NCBI GenBank assembly: GCA_963921195.1
Contig: OY992537.1
Location: 71,090,979-71,154,978, forward strand
Direction of reading: 5' to 3'
DNA length: 64,000 nt
From: Pegoplata infirma
Taxonomy: Eukaryota > Arthropoda > Insecta > Diptera > Anthomyiidae
A program made the position numbers and the translations under genes. Each line of letters opens with the position of its first letter. Within the stretch, counting starts at the first letter, position 1. The notes below the pieces were generated by a model. The model was not told the DNA's origin and did not search any database. It saw only the letters and a program-made list of their open reading frames with translations. Shown here piece by piece: positions 11,801 through 22,232 of the stretch.

Positions 11801-11918
11801 CACTTTTATTTGAGAAAAGTGTTAAATCTAAAACGTTTCGACTATTAGGCCCTATATATGTTGGTTCAGAACCACTATTCGCTATGTTCAAGTTTCTCGA
11901 GTTGATATAGAGTATGTA
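8808..11918 (-). CDS. ORF2-type polyprotein: endonuclease remnant, reverse transcriptase, RNase H, zinc knuckle
   Basis: This non-LTR polyprotein nicks DNA, copies the element RNA at the nick and degrades RNA in the hybrid. Counting from the Leu (TTG) at 11891: residues 1-52 are the end of the endonuclease (SDH at 46-48); the reverse transcriptase spans about 260-560, with SPGPDG (275-280), catalytic Asp in LDIEGAF (D406), GTPQGGVLSPLL (461-472) and YADD (494-497). RNase H spans about 748-875 with the full acidic set: D754 (FTDGS), E789, D813 and D865, plus H855 in WVPGHIG. A C-terminal CX2C...H...C cluster (C964, C967, H978, C983) follows. There is no stop in 1027 codons. The frame stays open to the 5' breakpoint at 11919, so the true start is missing. 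RNase H plus a non-poly(A) tail points to the I/Loa group; the exact clade is not certain. Confidence 0.93.
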   Translation of the reverse strand, partial: YILYINSRNLNIANSGSEPTYIGPNSRNVLDLTLFSNKSGLEVLKWEILNRASFSDHKYISFRISTREASINKPFRNPERANWEMFRENAITDLGKLKRNRLTNQLDIDRKNDNLTSILIKSFEKACPVRYRQKRIQPPWWSKELSQHRKNIQTLFKNARKDNNDDNWAVYRRELKSFKKLIRKSKKSSWNELCSKIEHTTDAARLRKILTKKSIPPLLLKRGDGTWTESAEETVDVLLRTHFPGCRETSISEIQHIGPLTCPLNLFSRERLAWAIGSFKPYKSPGPDGILPAMLQHTANEIIPHLMDIFIACLQLTYVPQSWRKSKAVFIPKSGKLNHVMAKDYRPISLSSFILKTLERILDLFIRENLGFHFLSDSQHAYQQGKSIETALHSVVSTIEKSLHDKEFTLAAFLDIEGAFNNVSMEAIINAMETALINPCITKWIGRLLLCREVTAEWGPAKVTRYASKGTPQGGVLSPLLWLLVVDPILKKLKSQGTTVVAYADDVVIMSCGKFLGTVSELLEVSLRQMWKWANNNGLNVNPEKTEMVLFTNRYKIETFKVEINGVRIPLSNQAKFLGIILDSKLSWKQNTEERVKKAYNAFYACKKMFGATWGLEPRITYWIYTSVVKPILLYGVMVWYNALERNATHLKFQRIQRLMGLCITGALRTTSAESIDTLLHLIPIDIFAKGEAYKSCLRLKESNLFRQRNFGHSNMDNLNDIATDYRVPKLIFDRKYDVEFPTREFWSNWQNPPMNAINIFTDGSKQSMGVGAGFSTSLRDLEKTFILPLDSSIFQAEIVAISRAALQFGDETNREFNIYVDSQAALKALKSFYIKSKVVFECFENLQSLGSMNKVKLIWVPGHIGIQGNERADELAKQGADGIGISVHIDPPIQHFRSLRDIQNTAMANRKWRELTTSAISKRLWACYNLRKTEYLLSLTRWNCRVLTGVITGHCLIGYHRKKMGLISDASCRRCDEPNTEETVEHILCQCPALARTRLHILGRHDFESLETVSNVDLRQIVQFAMRTNAFYQRR

Positions 11919-11930
11919 TAATGTATAGAA

Positions 11931-12753
11931 AGAAGACGGGAACTCAAATCGAAACTTTTGAACACGAAGAACATCAACGATAAAACCATTATCACGAACA
12001 CGTATAACAATGTTGAGAAGGAAGTAAAGAAAATGGCGAAAAAAGACAAGCTAAATTACTACAACAATATAGCTATATCCGCAGAAAGAGCAGCAAGACG
12101 GAATGATCAACGTGGCGTATATGAGGCAATTAATAGATTGGCAAATGTCAAACCTCACATCCCCCCTATAAAGGATGACAATGGAAATATTCTTGCAACA
12201 GATGAAGAACAACTCAACCAATGGAAAAAGTTCTTTGAGGATTCTATTGAAACACCAGAAGTAAACGTATACCATAACCAAAGAAGCGAACGACGACGTA
12301 ATCCATGTAGATCCATTTCAACTCAACCGCCATCTATTGAGGAAATCCAAACTGCAATACATAAGCTAAAAACCCACAAAAGTGCCGGCTCGGACAACAT
12401 AGCAGCTGAACTTATTAAATTCGGATCTGATATTATTGCACCCGCACTGCAACCAGTTTTCCAACAGATCTGGATAGACAACATTATCCCGGACGACTGG
12501 AAGGAAGGCGTAATTATAACAATACCGAAAAAAGGCGACTTAAGTAATTGTAGAAATTGGAGGGGAATCACGCTCCTTAATACAATTATAAAAATTTTAG
12601 CATTTATTATTCTTGACCGTGTATCACCTACCCTCGATGCAAGCTTACGGCAAGAACAAAATGGCTTCAGACCACAAAGATCCTGTGTAGATCATATAAA
12701 CACCCTACGTATAATAATAGAGCAGTCCGTGGAGTGGCGCTCCCCACTGTATC
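11931..12753 (+). pseudogene. RTE-like LINE, fragment 2 (linker and first half of reverse transcriptase)
   Basis: Continues fragment 1 in phase. After a basic, coiled linker the RT domain starts with KLKTHKSAGSDNIAAELIK (about 12360-12415), then IPKKGDLSNCRNWRGITLL (12522-12577) and QEQNGFRPQRSCVDHI (12652-12700). The KKGDxxxCxNWRGITLL block is typical of RTE-like elements, including those of schistosomes. The frame ends at VEWRSPLYL, where a TA-flanked MITE is inserted (12754). This is the reverse transcriptase fingers/palm part; the catalytic YADD lies in fragment 3. RTE membership is inferred from motif style, not from a search. Confidence 0.85.
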
Positions 12754-12755
12754 TA

Positions 12756-13400
12756 CACTCATAAAAGTTTTACAGTTACTGTTTCACAGTCAAACAAATA
12801 GTTTTCGTTTTAGTTAATATTAACAGAAAATTCGTTTGTTTCACATACAAATATTCTAAACAACTTTTTGAACGTTTATTCAAATACATAACTGTCTTTT
12901 AAATAAAATTTTCCGTAACGTTTGTTTTTTTCAGTTATTTAAAAAACAAACCACATTATTGTATTTGTCGTTTGTTATTTGTCAGTTATTTAAAAATTTC
13001 TAAAATTAGAATTTTTTTTTTTTGAATTTGAAAATGAAATTTAGTTGCTGAAAATATAAGTAGCTTGTGGCACAGAGGGTAGCGTGCTGGGCTATCAGCC
13101 AGAAATTATGAGTTCGATTCTGCTCAGGTTCGAAGTTTTTTAAAATTATTTCTAAAAAAATAAATAAAAATGAATGTAAATTTCCGTTATTTTAACCGTT
13201 TTTTCCGTAAAATTTTGTCAGTCATTTTTTACGGATTTTTAAGTTATTTTTACGGATTTCAACAGTTATTAATTAACATTTAAAAATAACTGAGAAATGT
13301 TTTTGTTTTAAATGAAATGTAAGTAGTCCGTTTTTTAAATAAAGTTTCATTTGTTTCAAACGTATTTTCTGTTGAATTTACTTACATAATATTTTAAGTG
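12756..13400. mobile_element. TA-flanked MITE (family P) interrupting the RTE-like LINE
   Basis: Left end CACTCATAAAAGTTTTACAG; right end (reverse complement) CACTTAAAATATTATGTAAG. TA duplications lie at 12754-12755 and 13401-13402. Deleting the insert plus one TA restores the LINE frame (PLYL then LFVDFERAF). The interior has ACAGTTACTG/GTCAGTTATTT-type motifs and a tRNA-like segment at 13055-13135. A related copy lies at 39582-39990. Confidence 0.85.
13055..13135 (+). repeat. tRNA-like segment inside the MITE (SINE-head-like)
   Basis: Contains TGGCACAGAGGGTAGCG, resembling a pol III A box / D arm, then a CTGG...CCAG stem with an 8-base loop, then GAGTTCGATTCTG, resembling the B box / T arm. 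It lacks a clean acceptor stem, so it is not a working tRNA. The related MITE at 39582-39990 lacks this segment, so it was probably captured. Confidence 0.5.
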
Positions 13401-13402
13401 TA

Positions 13403-14190
13403 CTGTTTGTAGACTTTGAACGTGCATTTGACACCATTAATAGAAATGCTATCTGGTATTCCCTTCAAGAAAAGGGTGTTCCAGAGAAAATTATTACCTT
13501 TATTCGCGAATTGTATGCTAATGCAGAGTGCACTGTCCGATTCAAAGGTAAAAATAGCGAAAAATTCTCCATACATAGAGTTGTAAGGCAGGGATGCGTT
13601 TTATCACCACTATTATTTACTGTTGTGCTTGATAGCATTCTCTCTAAAACAAATTCCGAAGTTTCCGACGGTATACAATGGCGTCCATACCAAAGACTCA
13701 GCGATTTGGACTATGCAGACGACATATGTTTTTTATCACATTCACTAACTGGAACGAAAACGAAATTAGAAAAGCTTATTGAAAATGCAGGCAGGGTTGG
13801 TTTACATGTAAATGTTAAAAAAACAAAACTTATGCGAATTGAGACTTAGAATCAAACAGCGCTCAGTGTAGCAATTAATGGCGTTCCAACCGTAATAGAA
13901 GATGTAGACAAATTTTGTTATCTTGGCAGCATAGTTTCTAAAGATGGTGGAGCAAATGACGACGTAATAGTACGAATAAACAAAGCACGACACGCGTACT
14001 ACAAATTAAAGAAAGTCTGGTCGGCTCGCAACATAACCCAAAGAACAAAATTGAGAATTTTCAACACCAGTGTTAAATCGGTTCTATTATACGGCTGTGA
14101 AACCTGGAAAGTAACGGACGTCATATGTAAAAAACTTCAGGTTTTAAGGGAGAGAAAAAAAATAAAAAAAAAATCAATAAAATTAATAAC
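13403..14190 (+). pseudogene. RTE-like LINE, fragment 3 (second half of reverse transcriptase, one stop codon)
   Basis: Opens with LFVDFERAFDTINRNAIWYSL (catalytic Asp of motif A), then RQGCVLSPLLFTVVLD and LDYADDICFLSHSL (catalytic YADD near 13712-13723). The thumb follows with NVKKTKLM. A TAG at 13847-13849 breaks the frame; beyond it the same frame goes on with FCYLGSIVSKDGG and LLYGCETWKVT to about 14150. The expected end of the protein is missing: the sequence turns A-rich and meets another MITE at 14193. Damage in total: 5' and 3' loss, one LINE insert, one MITE insert, one nonsense codon. No frameshift was seen. Confidence 0.87.
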
Positions 14191-14192
14191 TA

Positions 14193-14736
14193 CACTCAGA
14201 AAATTATGTAAGTTACTACATGTTAGTTGTTTGTATATTTTACAGTAGTTAGTTGTTTTCAACTACAAAGTCAGTTATTTTTGTATGAAAAATATCAAAC
14301 AACTATTTCTGTTAGTTATTTAAAGTCGTTTTTTTGAATAACTAACAAAAAAGTACTGTAATGTAGTAACAGTTATTAAAAGTAGTTAATTTTATTTTAT
14401 TATCTCTGAAAAATTTTCAAAGTTTTTTCCAAAAAAAAATTAAATTTTTTTTATTTTTCACAACTTTAAAAAAAAAAAAAAAAAACTTGGAAAAAATTTG
14501 CTCTTCAATTTTTTTTCTGAAAATTTTTTTGTTTATTTTATTTTTACTACATATTAGTTGTTTTGACTACAAATGTTAGTAATTTTTACTACATAAGTCA
14601 GTTGTTTTTTGTCAGTTAAAATAACTAACATTGTTAGTTGATTTAACTGAAAAAGTAGTTGACCCCAAAATAACTTACAAAGTAGTTATTTTAACTGACA
14701 TTTTCAGTTGATTTTACTAACATAATTTTTTGAGTG
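14193..14736. mobile_element. TA-flanked MITE (family P), 544 bp
   Basis: Left end CACTCAGAAAATTATGTAAG; right end (reverse complement) CACTCAAAAAATTATGTTAG. TA flanks both ends (14191-14192, 14737-14738). The interior repeats GTTAGTTGTTTT/TAACTGACA-type motifs on both strands. No protein. Confidence 0.85.
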
Positions 14737-14739
14737 TAA

Positions 14740-15326
14740 CTACTCCTCTAAAGAATACAAAGAAAAAATGTATATATTCTTATAGATACAATATACCAAC
14801 AATAATAATCAAGTTTAATTATATATATGATAATACTGTAATATAATTTCTCAATTGATTTTAAAAAAAAATTTTAAAAAATTAATATAACTTTAAGACA
14901 AAAAAAAAAAAAAAACTCAAATACACTATCAACAAAAATTCAATCAATCATATTAAGTTGTTAGTATGGTGAACTTTATTTTTTGCCTTATTTGTTGTTT
15001 TTTAGGCGTGGGCTGCTCTGTATTCCAAAAACTACAAACACATAAACTTATGCCACACTGACGCGTACTTAACATGAGGTTACAATTGTAAAGTAAATAC
15101 GTTAACATAACGTTATACTTAAAGGCAAAGTTAAGTGCTGGTGCTGATACGGGTATAATACAACGACTGACTACCCCTCTAAAATCTCAGTTAATTAATC
15201 AAAACAATAATCAAGAAAAAAAGATCAAGTCAAACGAAATTGAACTGAATGATGTTTAAAAACAAAAGCAAATATAAATAATTGAACCTGATCGTTTTTT
15301 ATAAATAAAGAGAAATAAATAAAAAA
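14740..15326. other. AT-rich spacer, nothing recognised
   Basis: Low-complexity A/T runs at 14850-14910, then mixed text with no frame, RNA motif or recognised repeat. Confidence 0.35.
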
Positions 15327-15838
15327 ACAAGTAAGAAAATTATATTCGGTGAAGACCGCCATATGATACCCTACACCAGTGTTTCCCGATAATTAGTCCC
15401 AAGTTCAAACATGGACCGAATAGATCTATCTTCGTTAGATCTTGCATAAGTGTAAAAAACACACGCAAACAAAATTTGAGTGAAAATTGCTTATTTTCGT
15501 TGCCAATACATTGATTTTACTGAATGTCGGGCAACATTTTTATATGGATCTAGGTCCAAAAATGGTCCAATTATATTCAGAATTAATAAGGCCACTAAAG
15601 CACACATTTAACACCTAAAAACAAAATTTTGATCACACATTTCCAATTTTAAAAAATTTTAAGAGATGTATGTGAATATCGGAGGCCGGTTTGTATGGTG
15701 ACTACAAGAAGAACTATTTCTTTAAAATTTGGAATGGTGATTAATGGATACAAAATATGTTGACTTGCCAAGTTTCGAAAGGATACCTATTATAATACGG
15801 GTATTAGAGTCATTTGAGTCAAACTATGTAAAGGGACG

Positions 15839-17649
15839 CACAGAGGGTTGAAATGTACCAAAAATGAGGATTAATTCAAAAGCTGAACTTTATCTTACAC
15901 ATTCGTGTTTGGTACTGGGTGAAAGGTAATTAAATTCTACATCACTATTTGGCAAAAACTTTTGTTTTGTGTAAATTACTCTATTGACTGTAAGCGGTCA
16001 AAGTCAATTAATTTTTGAAAATTTTACGTGCAGTGCCTAAAAGTAAAAATTAAGATATTTCGAGTGCTGATAATTCTTATTAAGCTTTCTAAAAGTAAGT
16101 ATATTAAAATGGAACCATCAACTTTAGGTATTTGGCTACATAATTATTTACATTTTTTAGATAAATGTTTTGCAAATATTTTTAATATTTCTTTTAAAAA
16201 GTGCTCCGTATTTGGAGTATTTTCTATATAAATATTGAGTTTTAACAAATGTCGCGATCGAGCAAATTTTATTAAATGCTCTTTTTATTTGGTGTTTTAG
16301 CTTATATATTCCAAAAAAAACTTTTGCAGAAACACCGCGTTTTTGTACCTATTTAAATTTTTGTGAAAGAACTATAGTTGCTAAAAAAAAAGCTGAAAAA
16401 CATTTGAAAAAGGGCATTATGGAAGCCCCCTTAGTTAGAGGAGATGCGGGGTGCGTATGTTGAAAAAAAGTTGTGGGAAAAAAATAATGATAGTTGATCC
16501 CAAATTTCACCCTCTAGGAGCCACATGGAGCGGTAGCAACTGATTCCATAAAAAAAAAATTTTATGGGGACCACCTTAAGGGTTAAAGATGGAGAGTAGG
16601 TATATTCTAAGAAAATGTTGGGGTTGAAAAAATATTGTAGGCCGGTCACACATTCGACAACTTTAGGGGCACTCTCGGGGCAGTTAGATCTGTATGAGCA
16701 GATTTTATAAAAATTGCATTTTGTATGGGAGCCCCATTATCGAGTGGAGATACGGTATAAGTATGTTCCGAAAAAATGTTGGGGGGTAAAAATTAATGGG
16801 GGTCGGTCTTAGTGGATACCACTCTACGACGCATCATGGGAGCGGTAGGAGCTAATTTCATAAAACAAATTTATATAAAAATAAAAAAAAATGTATGGGG
16901 ACCACCTTAAGGGTTAAAGATGGAGAGAAGTTATATTCTAAGAAAATGTTGGGGTTGAAAAAATATTGTAGGCCGGTCACACATTCGACAACTTTAGGGG
17001 CACTCTTGGGGCAGTTAGATCTGTATGAGCAGATTTTATAAAAATGGCATTTTGTATGGGAGCCCCAGTATCGAGTGGAGATACGGTATAAGTATTTTCC
17101 GAAAAAATGTTGGGGGGTAAAAATTAATGGGGGTCGGTCTTAGTGGATACCACTCCACGACGCATCATGGGAGCGGTAGGAGCTAATTTCATAAAACAAA
17201 TTTATAAAAAAATAAAAAAAAAATTGTATGGGGACCACCTTAAGGGTTAAAGACAGATGATAGGTATATTCTAAGAAAATGTTGGGGTTGAAAAAATATT
17301 TGGGGTCAGTCACACATTCGCATCTCTAGGGGCACCCATGGAGCAGTTAGGGCTATATGAGCAGATTTTATAATGGCATTTTGTATGGGAGCCCCATTAT
17401 CGAGTTGAGATACGGTATAAGTATGTTCCGAAAAAATGTTAGGGGGTAAAAATTAATTGGGATCGGTCTTATTGATTAATACTCTAAGACGCACCATGGG
17501 AGTGGTAGGAGGTGATTTCATAAAATAAATTAAAAAAAAAATAAAAAACAATTGTATGGGGACCACCTTAAGGGTTAAAGATAGAGTTCAGGTATATTCT
17601 AAGAAAATGTTGGGATTGAAAAAAATGAAAAAAATCATTAGAAGTCAGC
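15839..17649. mobile_element. Family C element, left part (sister of 22233-24560)
   Basis: Starts CACAGAGGGTTGAAATG, preceded by GGACG, at the break in family B. Its first ~600 bp match the reverse complement of 24000-24560, and its ~330-bp modules match 22440-23340. The matching right terminus is not found: the element stops at 17649 where another inverted-repeat element begins. Its shared terminal text with the complete sister makes it Transib-like by association. Confidence 0.6.
16540..17640. repeat. ~330-bp tandem modules in family C
   Basis: The phrase TGGGGACCACCTTAAGGGTTAAAGA recurs near 16563, 16899, 17229 and 17557, spaced 328-337 bp. Each module also has TATTCTAAGAAAATGTTGGGGTTG, TATGGGAGCCCCATTATCGAGTGGAGATACGG and GGGAGCGGTAGGAGC. 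Related but diverged modules, in inverted order, form 22440-23340 and 18300-19260. Confidence 0.85.
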
Positions 17650-17832
17650 CACTGATGCCCTTCATAGAATCTATGAAACAAATTCATAGAAACCAGAAAT
17701 CTATGAAAATGTTTATAGGCTATGAAAAAAATATTTTTAATTCTATTTTTATTTATTTTATTTCACTTTTATTTATTTTGTTATTTATTTTTTTTTAATT
17801 TTTTTTAATACTTTATTTATTTATTAAAATAT

Positions 17833-19724
17833 ATGGGGCATTCCATGTCAAATCGGACACTTTGAAATTTTTTTTTTTTGATTTTCCCATTTTTTTTACA
17901 GTTTATAGTACCCTTCGAAAACTCCTTCGTGGCAAATTTTCAGATTTTTTTGATGACCCGTTCAAAAGATATCGAATTTTTAAAAATTAGTAGTTTGTTC
18001 CTTTACTCAAAATTCTTTTAATCATAACTTCTTCAATAATGGTCCAAATTTAAATTTTTTTTTCTTCAAAATTTTTGTTTTTTTACGTACTTTAAAAAAA
18101 AATCTCAAAAAATTCTTAAAAGCGCTCTAGTATGCGATTTTTAAGTTTTAAAATTTAAATCTCATTTTTGAAAATGTTTGTACTCTTAGATTTTTTGGAA
18201 ATTTTTTTGTGTAAAACATCTATCGATTCTACAAATTTTTTGCCCAGGAGGATCGTGCGATAACGATTATTACTATTTTTTGAATATTTTGAAAAAATTT
18301 TATTGTAATAGTGGGGCCCTTTTTAAGACCGACCCCTATTAATTTTTACGCCTTAACATTTCTTTGGAACAAACTAATACCCTATCTCCAATTTCTAAGG
18401 GGGCTGCCACACAAAACGACATTTTTTTAAATTTGCTCCAACCGCTCTAACTGCCCTAATAGTGCCCTTAAAGCAACAAAATGTATGACCAACCCACAAT
18501 ATTTTTTTAGTCCAAACATTTCCTCTAAACACACCTACCCGCTATCTGTTATTTTTAGGGCGGTCCCCATACATTTTTTTTTATTTTTTGTAAATTTATT
18601 TTATTTAATCAGCTTCTACCGGTCTAATGGTACGTCCGAGAGGGAACATTAGTGAGACCGACCCCCATTTATTTTTACCCTTCAACATTTTTTCAAAATA
18701 TACCTATGCCCTATCTCCACTCCCTAAGTAGGCTCCCATACAAAATTAAATTTTTATAAAATTTGCTCCAACAGTTATTTGTATGGGAGCCTACTTAGGG
18801 AGTGGAGATAGGACGTAGGTATGTTTTAAAAAAATTTTGATTGGTAAAAATAAATGGGGGTCGGTCTCACTAATGACCCCTTTCGGACGCACCATTGGAC
18901 CGGTAGAAGCTGATTAAATAAAACAAAGTTAAAAAAAATAAAAATAATTGTATGGTGACCGCCTTAACAGTTAAAGATAGAGGGTAGGTGTGTTCAGAGA
19001 AGATGTTTGGACTAAAAAAATATTGTGGGTCGGTCATACATTTTGTTGCTCTAGGCAGTTAGAGCGGTTAGAGCAAATTTTAAAAAATGACGTTTTGTGT
19101 GGGAGCCCCCTTAGAAATTGGAGATACGGTATTAGTTTGTTCCAAAGAAATGTTAAGACGTAAAAATTAATTGGGGTCGGTCTTAAAAAGGACTCCACTA
19201 TGACGCACCATTGGTGCAGTAGAAATGATTTTAAGATTGGAAAATTACAATAAAATTTTTTCAAAAAATTTAAAAAATAGTAATAATCGTTATCCCACGA
19301 TCCGCCTGGGCAAAAAATTTGTAGAATCGATAGATGTTTTACACAAAAAAATTTCAGGAAAAATCGAAGAGTACAAACATTTTCAAAAATGAGATTTAAA
19401 TTTTAAAACTTAAAAATCGCATACTAGAGCACTTTTAAGAATTTTTTGGGATTTTTTTTTTTTTAAAAGTACGTAAAAAAACAAAAATTTTGACAAAAAA
19501 AATGAAATTTAGACCATTATTGAAGAAGTTATGATTAAAAGAAGTTTGAGTAAAGGAACAAATTACCAATTTTTAAAAATTCGATATCTTTTGAACGGGT
19601 CATCAAAAAAATCTGAAAATTTACCACGAAGGAGTTTTCGAAGGGTACTAAAAACTGTAAACAAATTGGGAAAATCTAAAAAAAAAGTTTTTCAAAGTGT
19701 CCGATTTCACATGGAATGCCCCAT
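17833..19724. mobile_element. Large palindromic foldback, 1.9 kb
   Basis: The ends are ATGGGGCATTCCATGT and ACATGGAATGCCCCAT, exact reverse complements. The match goes on inward: GGACACTTTGAAA (17863) with 19690-19702, AAAACTCCTTCGTGG (17918) with 19620-19640, and the CCACTCCCTAAGTAGGCTCCCATACA block (18718) with its partner at about 18782-18807. The centre lies near 18778 with almost no spacer. Transcripts would fold into a long double-stranded RNA. Confidence 0.9.
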
Positions 19725-20270
19725 ACATATTATTGATCGATTATAAGTCATTCTATGAATGTCCGACCGTCCGTCTGTATCAATCCAAAATAAAAGAGCT
19801 AGACTCCTGAAAATTGGGCCGAATGTGCCTGATAGTCATAGGCCGGTTAAGTTCGTAAATGGGTAAAATCGGATAAGGGCCAAAAAAGTTCCCCTTAAAG
19901 AACTAAAAAATCCTCTTTAAACGCTATTTTTACAGCTTAATGTATTTTTGTTAAACAAATGAAACCTTTTTATGTCGGAAGGAGTTAAAAGCCATACAGT
20001 TAAACCCCGGGGGGCTACAAAATATCATTTTTTTTGCCCCGCCCCCTTTTGTGGGCGTGAATTAAAAAAAAACATGAAAATTATGAGAAAAAGTTCAAAA
20101 AGCATAATAAATAATTTAGTAAACATTTATCGCGTTGGGGAATGTATCCCCCAGCACCCCCACAGAGCCCCTCCCCAAAAACGCTTCTGAAATTTGTTTT
20201 ATATGTACTTTAACATGTTGGAGGGTATCAAAGATTCGGCACAGCCGAATTTAACACTCTCACTTGTTTT
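19725..20270. mobile_element. Family A element, copy 4, start missing
   Basis: Begins inside the element (ATTATTGATCGATTATAAG), has CCGACCGTCCGTCTG at 19766, AAAAAGTTCCCC, GGGCGTG, a C-rich stretch near 20150, and the full end GGAGGGTATCAAAGATTCGGCACAGCCGAATTTAACACTCTCACTTGTT. The first ~100 bp (TATACCCTCC...GGACCCCATAAAG) are replaced by the palindrome next to it. Confidence 0.75.
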
Positions 20271-20600
20271 CTATGCATTTTTTTCTATGAATTTAACAAA
20301 ATCTATGAATAAAATTCCATGAAATATTCTATGAGACAATTCATTCAGCCAATGAATTGTCTCATAGATTCGATGAATTTGGTTTAATGAAATTTGTTCA
20401 TAGATATTATGAACAATAATTCTTTCAGTGTATGGAGGCTAGGTCAAAACATAGACCGATTTTTTTTCAATTTCAATAGACTTTTGATTCTAAGTCAATC
20501 GTTATACTTCAAAGTTATTCAAGGACCAATATTTCGGATAGTTACAAACATCAGCACAAAATCATTGTACCCTGTACCACAGCGTGGTGTAGGGTATAAA

Positions 20601-21630
20601 TATATGCTAAAGCTAAGGTGGCACACTAATTTTAAAGTTTGAAAATAGATCGCAAAAATTTTGTTTTACAGAAATCGGGTGGGCTTGAAGAAAACCTGTT
20701 CTGAAAGCGATAAATTCTGGTGGATATTGTTCAAAAGGCATCACTTGTATAGGACTTTTAGTTCTGAGAGCAATTCACGAACTCGTAAAAAGCCAGCTAA
20801 AATTTTTATTTTATATCATAAAAAACAATTCTGGAATTTGTTCTATAAAATTGGAGTTTAAACAACCTGTTCTAAAATAGATTTTACTCAAGTATTAATC
20901 TCATATGAGGTAATTACAGATGAGGCAATTATTAAATTTAAAAAAATATTTTTCGTTTTGAAATTTTCTGCTATAATTTTTTTTTTATATTAAATAAAAA
21001 TTCGTTGTTAAATTTTTTAAACCAAGTTCTGCACAATCATTGTTTCATAGCGCCATAAATAGATTTCATATCTTGAATTAATTTAAATTTTCCATAAATA
21101 ATAATTGTTTTTAACAGGTTCAGGTGTCAGTTAATTGTATTCAAGTTTTACGACCTCATAAGTAAATGAACTCTAAAGACAAAACAAAAAAAAAATAAAA
21201 AATTAAATTAAAATTTTTGTTACCAAATCCCACAGATTTGAATTATATGTATTGTATGTACGCTATTCGTACAAACACTTGTTGAAAACAATGTTGAAAG
21301 CCAAATATTCAACATACAACAAACGAGAGATAACAGAAAAACAAAAAAAAAAAATAATTTAAATTCAATATGTTCCAAAAACAATTAATCACCTGTTTGT
21401 ATGATCACAAAGATCAATCACTTGTTGTAGATATTGGCTTCGTTATGCTGGATAATGGTATGTCGTTTTCATACAGATTTCAATTAAAATAAATAACAAA
21501 CAATATGCACACACACATTTAAATATTCTGTTAACTAAGATCAAAAAGTATTTGACAATTTTCGATGATTTTGTTAAAAATGCAGAAAAATTTTAGAAAA
21601 TTTTTGTATACAGAAAACTAGCAGGCTCAA
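20601..21630. other. AT-rich DNA of mixed composition, possibly single-copy
   Basis: No repeat family of this window is recognised. Frames are short (20661-20861, 66 codons) and unlike known families. The text at 21380-21480, with CACCTGTTTGTATGATCACAAAG, is more balanced in base use than its surroundings, but nothing marks an exon. Confidence 0.35.
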
Positions 21631-21639
21631 CAAAAAGAT

Positions 21640-22095
21640 CAACTGTAAATCAATTGTAATTCGTAAAAAAATCAATTGATAATCGAAGGTATTAAATTTA
21701 ATTTGGTAAATATCAATTTAAGTTTGAAAAAGATCAATTGTATTTCGAAAAAAATCAATTGTAATTCCAAAAACATAAATTTTAATTCTAAAAGATCAAT
21801 TGTAATTCGTTTAAGAACAATTGTAATTTGAAAATATCAATTATAGTTCGAAATATATCAATTGAAATTTATTAATTGTACTTCGAAAAAGATCAGTTGT
21901 TATTCGGAAAAGATCAATTGTAATTCGAAAAAGATCAATTGCAATTCGAAAGAAGATCAACAGATATTTGAAAAAGATTAGTTGTAATTTGAAAAATGTC
22001 ATTTGCGTTTCCCAAAAGATTAATGGTAATTCGAAAAAGTTTAATTGCAATTCTTAAAAGATCTTCTGTTATTCAAAGATTCCAATTGTAACTTC
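21640..22095. repeat. 21-bp satellite, family G, block 1
   Basis: About 20 diverged units of AAAGATCAATTGTAATTCGAA. The CAATTG core is a palindrome. Other blocks: 25790-26640, 30440-30810 (opposite strand) and 31190-31430. Confidence 0.9.
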
Positions 22096-22232
22096 CCAAG
22101 CAGACAAATACATTCATCAAAGCGTTTTACAAGTACTCTAGATGTTGGTACAAGAGTTTCCAGAACGTCATAGTTTTTGTTTTTAGAGTGTTCTTAAAAC
22201 GTCTGAATGATAACCCTGTTAAAGGCTCATCG

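Larger units (their letters stand above)
8728..11919 (-). mobile_element. 5'-truncated LINE of the I/Loa group inserted in the RTE-like LINE
   Basis: The insert is flanked by a perfect 11-bp duplication AATGTATAGAA (8717-8727 and 11920-11930). Removing it restores the frame of the RTE-like LINE. The 5' end of the element lies at 11919, inside its endonuclease domain, so the copy is truncated as is common after incomplete reverse transcription. The 3' end at 8728 is a short tail of TAACC units instead of poly(A). The body is one intact frame, so the insertion looks fairly young. Confidence 0.92.
17650..20430. mobile_element. Inverted-repeat element with TTCATAGAATCTATGAA ends (family E), heavily nested
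   Basis: Left end CACTGATGCCCTTCATAGAATCTATG; right end (reverse complement) CACTGAAAGAATTATTGTTCATAATATCTATG. Both continue with AAACAAATTCAT-like text. It contains a 1.9 kb palindrome (17833-19724) and a truncated family A copy (19725-20270). No clear target duplication was found, so its superfamily is unknown and its joint with family B may be a deletion scar. Confidence 0.5.
15327..20600. mobile_element. Family B (Helentron/DINE-like) element split by a large nested insertion
   Basis: The 5' part (15327-15838) begins AACAAGTAAGAAAATTATA with GTGAAGACCGCC, then ATACCCTACACCAGTGTTTCCCG. The 3' part (20431-20600) begins TATGGAGGCTAGGTC and ends TACCACAGCGTGGTGTAGGGTATAAA. Copies near 52941-55413 and 25355-25783 show these parts belong to one element. 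The ~4.6 kb between them is later insertion material (15839-20430). No coding capacity. Confidence 0.75.

Noticed and set aside
13055..13135. Functional tRNA gene
   Set aside because: A- and B-box-like words are present but there is no acceptor stem, and the anticodon arm has a 4-bp stem with an 8-base loop.
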